NCBI GenBank assembly: GCA_950097015.1
Contig: CATNEN010000032.1
Coordinates: 868,001 to 932,000 of the forward strand
DNA: 64,000 nt
Direction of reading: 5' to 3'
Source: Macrostomum hystrix
Taxonomy: Eukaryota > Platyhelminthes > Macrostomidae
The number at the start of each line of letters is the position of its first letter. Positions within the stretch are counted from its first letter, which is position 1. Under the pieces are notes generated by a model, which did not search any database, was not told the DNA's origin, and saw only the letters and a program-made list of their open reading frames with translations. The position numbers and the translations under genes are program-made. This document shows positions 58,126 to 64,000 of this stretch, one piece after another.

Positions 58126-60085
58126 CTACAGTATTATAGACTCCACAGTACCATAATCCTTAACATCCAACCTTTTCTTTAAGCTGTTGTGCGTCACTGG
58201 CGTTCGAGCAATTGGTTTAATTCCTGTTTTGGTATCCGCTAAAAATTCAAGTCAACCACGACTGGGGAAATAAAATTGGCCGCTCAGCACAGATGTGTGA
58301 ACTGTGAAAGGAATAGGGGAAGACAAATTCTCCTCTAGGGCATCTAGTGTGGGGCCACCCACACACAGCCTCCCACACACAGACAGGAGAGGCAGAGCGC
58401 GGACTTCATAAGACGTGGTTCGCAAGCTTTCGAAATCGAGGGAAACAGCAGCGAGTGTGTTGCATGCGCGTGAATCCACAGTGCGTGAATCGCATTGAGG
58501 TCCATCCGACCATCGAATTCGGGAGCCAGGCCCGGCTGAGGGTAAGAACAAAGACGCATTTTTAACAGCCAGTAATGAAAGAAACTCCTGTAGATGGGCT
58601 AGGAAGGATAAAATCTTTGTCACAAAGCTGACTCTAGATTAGTCTCTAATGTGGGGCATTTATAGGGGAATCCGTGATTCTTTAGTGAGCAAGATTGACG
58701 GGAGAGAAATGACTCATGAGAAAGGGAAAAGATGAGACAGAGAAGAGATGAGACAGTAGAAATAAGACATGTGAAAGAGATGAGACAGGAGAGAGAGATG
58801 AGACAGTAGGAAAGAGACATGATATTTTCTCATGAGAAAAAATGGAGTCGCATGTCATTTTCAAATGAGATGTGAGAGAGATGTGGCGGGAGAGAAATGA
58901 GGCGGGGAGAGAGATGAGACTGGGGATGAGATGAGACTGAGATCATGTTTTTTCTGATCCCGGGATTTCGGGATTGAATTCCGGGACCCCGAAATCACGA
59001 AAGTCCGGGATTTTGCGATCCCAAGACGTGAGCCAAAGCGCCAACATGGCTAGTACTTGCAGGTCCATCCCATGGACTAACGTATACTTTAATGTTGTTA
59101 TACAGTTTCCAAGCTATGTCCCCTTAGTACGCCACTATTCTAAATTTCAGTTATTCCTGATACGTGACAGCCCGAACGCCTGATAACAAAGTAAAGAATA
59201 ATTGCCAGAGCTCAATTGGTTTAGGAAATTCTATAAAAATAAGTGATATAGCATCTAAAAACTTGGTTCTCAAGAACTAAGAACCAACGCAGGAATGCGC
59301 AAAATTGTATTCAACCATGATTTCACTTGCTAAGCAGAATGGGGGGTGACGCTGTTTTATAAACTGGCTAAAACCGAAGGGAACTAAAATGAACAGGGCA
59401 CAAAACAAAAAGAAGAGCCTAAATGCGGGTTCCACCCCTCAAGGCGGCCATCATTTCGCTTCGCAATCGAGTGGAGGGCTGGGTGGGGTATCGATAGAAG
59501 GAAAGACAAGGGCTTTGGATAAAAGTACATCAAGAATAGTTTTTTAACAGTCTGGAGGAGTCGGGCTTTTTATCTTTCAATGAGCGAAGGTTGGTTGGGG
59601 TTGGTGCGTGCATTCAGTCACGTGAGGTTCCTTTATTCAATGGGCTTGAAATAGATTCCAGCCCGAGTGGAACCGTCTGCGCAGACTAGAGAGGACGCCC
59701 CCTAACCCCTCTAACCGCTCTTCGTCTTGGAATGACTCATTTCGTCACTTTATTCCGGTTAGGGCCCCGCAACCCCACTTTGCGGAGGCGGAGGCGGACC
59801 CCAAGGTTGAATGAAGGCCTTAGAACAGGGGGGGGGGTAGAGGGAGGTTTAAGGGCAGAAACGGTTGGTTAGTCGGGCCCACTCCTTTCATTCATCGGAC
59901 GACAACCCCTGACTTTTTAGGCCAAAGGTTTCAAATACCACTAACTGAAGCGCCGGTTACGATTCAGTGTTTCCCTCCGATCCGCTCCCTACGCATCCAG
60001 ATTCACTTTGCTCTCAATCTCATCATAACGGCTGTTTTTACTTTTTTTCAATCATGTGTCGATAGCAGCGATACAGCCTGAACAT
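58126..60085. other. Spacer upstream of the NHR gene
   Basis: Contains the purine-rich repeat at 58690 and a small CCCGGGATTTCGGG-type inverted repeat cluster near 58955-59015. No gene recognised; the promoter of the NHR gene is presumably in the last few hundred bases. Confidence 0.4.
58690..58945. repeat. Degenerate GAGATGAGACAG purine-rich repeat
   Basis: Irregular tandem GAGATGAGACRG-type sequence on the plus strand, with no clean period. Confidence 0.7.
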
Positions 60086-61345
60086 ATGGGACAATTACTT
60101 CAGCGCCTATTTGCTCCGCCGCAGCACGCCAGCAGGCCAAGATTCAAAATCGGCCAGGACGCGTGCTGCGATGAATTGAAGATTTCCTGCTCCGGCGCAC
60201 GGATATCGCGCGTCAGTGGTGGATACAACGGCGGCCGTTGCTACGGCCAAGAATCTATAAAGCCGGGCCTGGCTCTCATATTCTCATTGCGCGCTCCGTC
60301 ACATTGGTGCGGATCGTTGCGGCTTGGCGTTACAACGCGCATCAGCTCGGAGAAGCTCAGGAGACCACCTCAGGCGTGCAGTCGCGACATTTGGTTACTG
60401 CCAGTTCCGACTAGTTGCTGCTGTCACAGCAGGCAGCGGGGGCGCACTGAGCTAAGCATTAATATCGCTGGCAGTGACAGAAAACGTAGACTGTTTCTAT
60501 GCATTCGCCGATGTTGCTGCGGTTCCTCGCGCAGCCAGGAGCTACCAAGCAGCCTGCTGAACGCCAGCAGTCTCTGGCCAGTCCTGGAGCTGCTGGGTCA
60601 GCCGGCAGAGATTCGGGTTCATCATTGCTGTGTCTTGCCAAGGATCTCTAGCGAAATAGTGTCAGCTGGCAGCGTGCAACAAATGCCTGTCCTCAGCTTG
60701 CTGTACAGCGTCAGCTGCCTGATCCCCGTGCCCGCGGGCGCCCGGAACTACCTGGCCGACTCGCTTGAAGCCGAGGCGGCTTCGGACGGGCCAACCTGCT
60801 ATGCACTGAGCGCCGATGTACTTCAGCCGGGCCAGCAGCTGCTGCTGCAGGTCACCCAGGTGCCGGCTGTGGAGCAACGCGACGGCCTTGTCAGCGAGCC
60901 TCCAGACAACTTCGCTGTCCCGACCGCAGCTCTAACCTTCGGCGTCACTAGCTGGACGCCGGTGAATTTCGGCAACTACGACGACTGGCAGCCGTTGCCA
61001 TCGAACCCGGCCGATCTGGCTAGCCGCCCAGCCAGCGAAGCTTGGCACTTTGGCATCGCCGACAGTCTGCCGTGCCGCCTGCTGCCAGATGATGAACTGT
61101 CGCTTGGCGTCGGTGCTGACGCCGACGGCGTGTTTGTCCAACTGGGTGTTTACCATTGCGCGTCGAGTCCGAACGCCAGCGCAGAGGCCGGGGCTAGGGT
61201 CCGCCTACCGCAAGCTGAACCTTGTCGTCGGCGTCAAGACTTGCACTGCTTCTTGGTGCTGCCGCCTGGCATGGCAGTGCACTGCCTGGGCTGCTTCCAG
61301 ATCGAGACTGCGACCGCTACAAAGACTGCCGTGACCCAGTGCTGA
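60086..61345 (+). CDS. Protein with two Neuralized homology repeats (NHR), no RING
   Basis: Single open frame of 419 aa from ATG 60086 to TGA 61343-61345, with an AATAAA signal at 61477-61482. The first NHR spans about residues 25-180: LKISCSGARISR, GLALIFSLR, WCGSLRLGVTTR, then LWPVLELLGQPAEIRV, which matches the family's closing LWxxxDxxGxxxxIRL pattern. The second spans about 218-360: ALSADVLQPGQQLLLQV, ALTFGVTSWTP, a row of Pro/Asp/Leu/Arg positions, and DELSLGVGADADGVF. Its closing strand is not recognisable. Neuralized E3 ligases end in a RING finger; none is seen here and the ORF ends in a short Cys-containing tail. The frame is open upstream to 60029, and a pyrimidine-rich tract followed by AG (60066) precedes the ATG, so this may be an exon with an upstream exon or a trans-splice acceptor. 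Many rare substitutions make function uncertain. Confidence 0.6.
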   Translation: MGQLLQRLFAPPQHASRPRFKIGQDACCDELKISCSGARISRVSGGYNGGRCYGQESIKPGLALIFSLRAPSHWCGSLRLGVTTRISSEKLRRPPQACSRDIWLLPVPTSCCCHSRQRGRTELSINIAGSDRKRRLFLCIRRCCCGSSRSQELPSSLLNASSLWPVLELLGQPAEIRVHHCCVLPRISSEIVSAGSVQQMPVLSLLYSVSCLIPVPAGARNYLADSLEAEAASDGPTCYALSADVLQPGQQLLLQVTQVPAVEQRDGLVSEPPDNFAVPTAALTFGVTSWTPVNFGNYDDWQPLPSNPADLASRPASEAWHFGIADSLPCRLLPDDELSLGVGADADGVFVQLGVYHCASSPNASAEAGARVRLPQAEPCRRRQDLHCFLVLPPGMAVHCLGCFQIETATATKTAVTQC

Positions 61346-61476
61346 CAGTTTGTACACAGCTACGGGTCTATATTTTTCTCCATTGTTGTAGTTGTACAGA
61401 TTTATTCATCTGTGAAGTTTGTCCAGAAGTCCAGGAAATTGTTCTGATCCCGTCACCCAAATCTACCTAGCAACTT

Positions 61477-61482
61477 AATAAA
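61477..61482 (+). terminator. Polyadenylation signal AATAAA of the NHR gene
   Basis: Canonical AATAAA about 130 bases after the stop codon of the NHR-repeat gene on the same strand, followed by T- and GT-containing sequence. It supports a short 3' UTR. Confidence 0.6.
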
Positions 61483-62394
61483 GTGCATTTCGCCTTTTCC
61501 GTCGTAATCGGCCTGAAAGCGAACTCAAGTTTTCATAGGGGCGAGCGATGCGAGCAACTACTAATTATATTAGTAGTTGACCTCCACGAAGCGCATATGC
61601 TTATAGTTTTTAATAGTTTTAGGGCTAATAGTAATAAAATCCAGGGTTACCCCAAAGGAAAATAAGCATTTATTTTAGTTTAGTTTTCCTCTATTTGTTG
61701 TTTTTTTATTCTAATATCTAGCTGACACGCAGTCGTTTAACAAAAGTTGGACTTTAATCGGCTCCTGTCGAAGGAACATAGCTGTTTATCATTTTAATTG
61801 TCTACTTTAGGTAATAAATGAGCTCTATATAATCCCATTGAACAGCTGATTGATTTGCCTGCTTCAAAGTCCTATCCCATCACTGTATATGAAAGGTTAA
61901 CCGGTATTATGCACTTTTAAATGTGTAGTTCATTTAAAAACGCTTCCTGCAATAAGCACCAATTGTGTACTTCAATCAACGCGTACTTTACTTTAATTAA
62001 CTGCTTGCTTAACAGAAATTGATTACCTCAATTTGTACTTTTATTAAGTATTTCTTTCTTTAGAATGCTGACTTTGCTATAATTAATTTGCCAGCATCTG
62101 TTAATCTTCTTACTGTGTGTGCTCAAACAGTTGAGAAACGTTTTTAATGCTCCATATATATGCTTAACTGATCAATGTTAAAATGGCTCACAACTAGATG
62201 GCAAAAATAAGCTTTGAAAATGCACAGAACACTTAATAAATATGCAATTTAAGTGAATTAGTTGATTTCGAGTCTCGATGCAATTGTTTTGTAAATGCAG
62301 AGGTACTTGCCACTTTGCCTTCATAGTCTTCAATTAATTTACTTTCTAAATCCACAGAAACTTAAACTTGGTCCCCAATCCCATAAAACCTAAA
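61483..62394. other. AT-rich 3' flank of the NHR gene
   Basis: No coding or RNA feature seen; AT-rich unique sequence leading into the 32-bp satellite. Confidence 0.5.
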
Positions 62395-63750
62395 ATCGAT
62401 TCTGAATCCCAATGAATCTTATTTTAACCCCAAATCCCAAGAAGCCTTATCTAACTTGGATCCAAATTCCAAGAAACAATATCTAAGCTTGTATCCGAAT
62501 CCCAAAGAAACCCAAAATCTAACTCAGATCCAAATCCCAAGAAACCCTTCTAGCTTGACCCAAATCCCAAGAAACCCTATCTAACTGGGATCCAAATCCC
62601 AAGATACCCTATCTAACTGGGATCCAAATCCCAAGAAACCCTATCTAACTTGGATCCAAGTCCCAAGAAACCCTGTCTAACTTGGATCCAAGTCCCAAGA
62701 AACCCTGTCTAACTTGGATCCAAGTCCCAAGAAACCCTGTCTAACTTGGATCCACGTCCCAAGAAACCCTGTCTAACTTGGATCCAAGTCCCAAGAAACC
62801 CTATCTAACTGGGATCCAAATCCCAAGATACCCTATCTAACTTGGATCCAAGTCCCAAGAAACCCTATCTAACTTGGATCCAAATCCCAAGATACCCTAT
62901 CTAACTGGGATCCAAGTCCCAAGAAACCCTATCTAACTTGGATCCAAACCCCAAGAAACCCTATCTAACTTGGATCCAAATCCCAAGAAACCCTATCTAA
63001 CTGGGATCCAAATCCCAAGAAACCCTATCTAACTTGGATCCAAATCCCAAGAAACCCTATCTAACTTGGATCCAAATTCCAAGAAACAATATCTAAGCTT
63101 GTATCCGAATCCCAAAGAAACCCAAAATCTAACTCAGATCCAAATCCCAAGAAACCCTTCTAGCTTGACCCAAATCCCAAGAAACCCTATAATCTAACTT
63201 GGATCCAAATCCCAAGATACCCTATCTAACTGGGATCCAAACCCCAAGAAACCCTATCTAACTTGGATCCAAATCCCAAGATACCCTATCTAACTTGGAT
63301 CCAAGTCCCAAGAAACCCTATCTAACTTGGATCCAAGTCCCAAGAAACCCTATCTAACTGGGATCCAAGTCCCAAGAAACCCTATCTAACTTGGATCCAA
63401 ACCCCAAGAAACCCTATCTAACTGGGATCCAAATCCCAAGATACCCTATCTAACTGGGATCCAAACCCCAAGAAACCCTATCTAACTTGGATCCAAATCC
63501 CAAGATACCCTATCTAACTTGGATCCAAATCCCAAGATACCCTATCTAACTGGGATCCAAATCCCAAGATACCCTATCTAACTTGGATCCAAATCCCAAG
63601 ATACCCTATCTAACTTGGATCCAAATCCCAAGAAACCCTATCTAACTGGGATCCAAATCCCAAGATACCCTATCTAACTGGGATCCAAATCCCAAGATAC
63701 CCTATCTAACTTGGATCCAAATCCCAAGATACCCTATCTAACTTGGATCC
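62395..63750. repeat. 32-bp satellite with a BamHI-type site in most units
   Basis: About 42 units starting GGATCCAAATCCCAAGAAAC. The left edge pattern (variant units near 62455-62560) reappears near 63065-63180, showing a block duplication of about 610 bp. Confidence 0.95.
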
Positions 63751-64000
63751 TATTCTTAAGAAACTGGAAAAGCATAAATCAAAATTCTAATAAACCATGC
63801 AGAGATCTTAAAGCTACAATATATGGTTGCTAAAATCCAAAATATGATTATACATTTTACTAAGCTTTGAGCCAACACTTTTCAACACTTGATTCCCTAA
63901 CTGCATTCTGAATTTGAGACTGCGTTCTTTGTCAAGCATTTCGCAGCTAAATTAGTTTGAAGCTGGCCTAGACAGCGCAAGGCAGGAAGGACTGCCCACC

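Overview
This is an animal nuclear genome window. Genes are split by GT-AG introns, the standard code works throughout, coding exons are GC-rich, and introns and spacers are packed with minisatellites and a few tRNA-derived SINEs. Protein content (nicotinic receptor alpha subunit, kinesin-12-type KIF12, cytosolic carboxypeptidase, Neuralized-type protein) points to a bilaterian invertebrate. A lophotrochozoan or free-living flatworm would fit, but that is inference. No bacterial, viral or CRISPR features were seen.

Layout. 1252-15640 (minus): a complete 20-exon AGBL2/3-type cytosolic carboxypeptidase (CCP), about 1386 aa. 16.6-19.66 kb: spacer between divergent genes. 19678-21195 (plus): a two-exon C2H2 zinc-finger gene. 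23077-29002 (minus): a complete 10-exon KIF12-like kinesin, 736 aa. 33890-47301 (minus): a complete 8-exon nicotinic acetylcholine receptor alpha-type subunit, 518 aa. 48.4-58.1 kb: a gene-free satellite domain. 60086-61345 (plus): an ORF with two Neuralized homology repeats and no RING finger. 62.4-63.75 kb: a further satellite. For the three multi-exon minus-strand genes I placed every splice junction by hand. Reading phase is preserved across all junctions; one boundary (CCP exon 7/8) and one acceptor (zinc-finger exon 2) remain ambiguous.

Functionally, the carboxypeptidase (removal of glutamates from tubulin tails) and the KIF12-like motor both act on microtubules; the other genes are unrelated to them.

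The most striking aspect is about 27 tandem arrays, each with its own private monomer of 12-62 bp, covering roughly 25 kb. Several intronic arrays appear to grow out of a splice junction, so that the functional donor or acceptor is itself the first monomer and is followed by many copies of itself. In one case (CCP intron 14) the 12-bp monomer keeps the reading frame open, so any downstream donor copy would give an in-frame arginine-rich extension.
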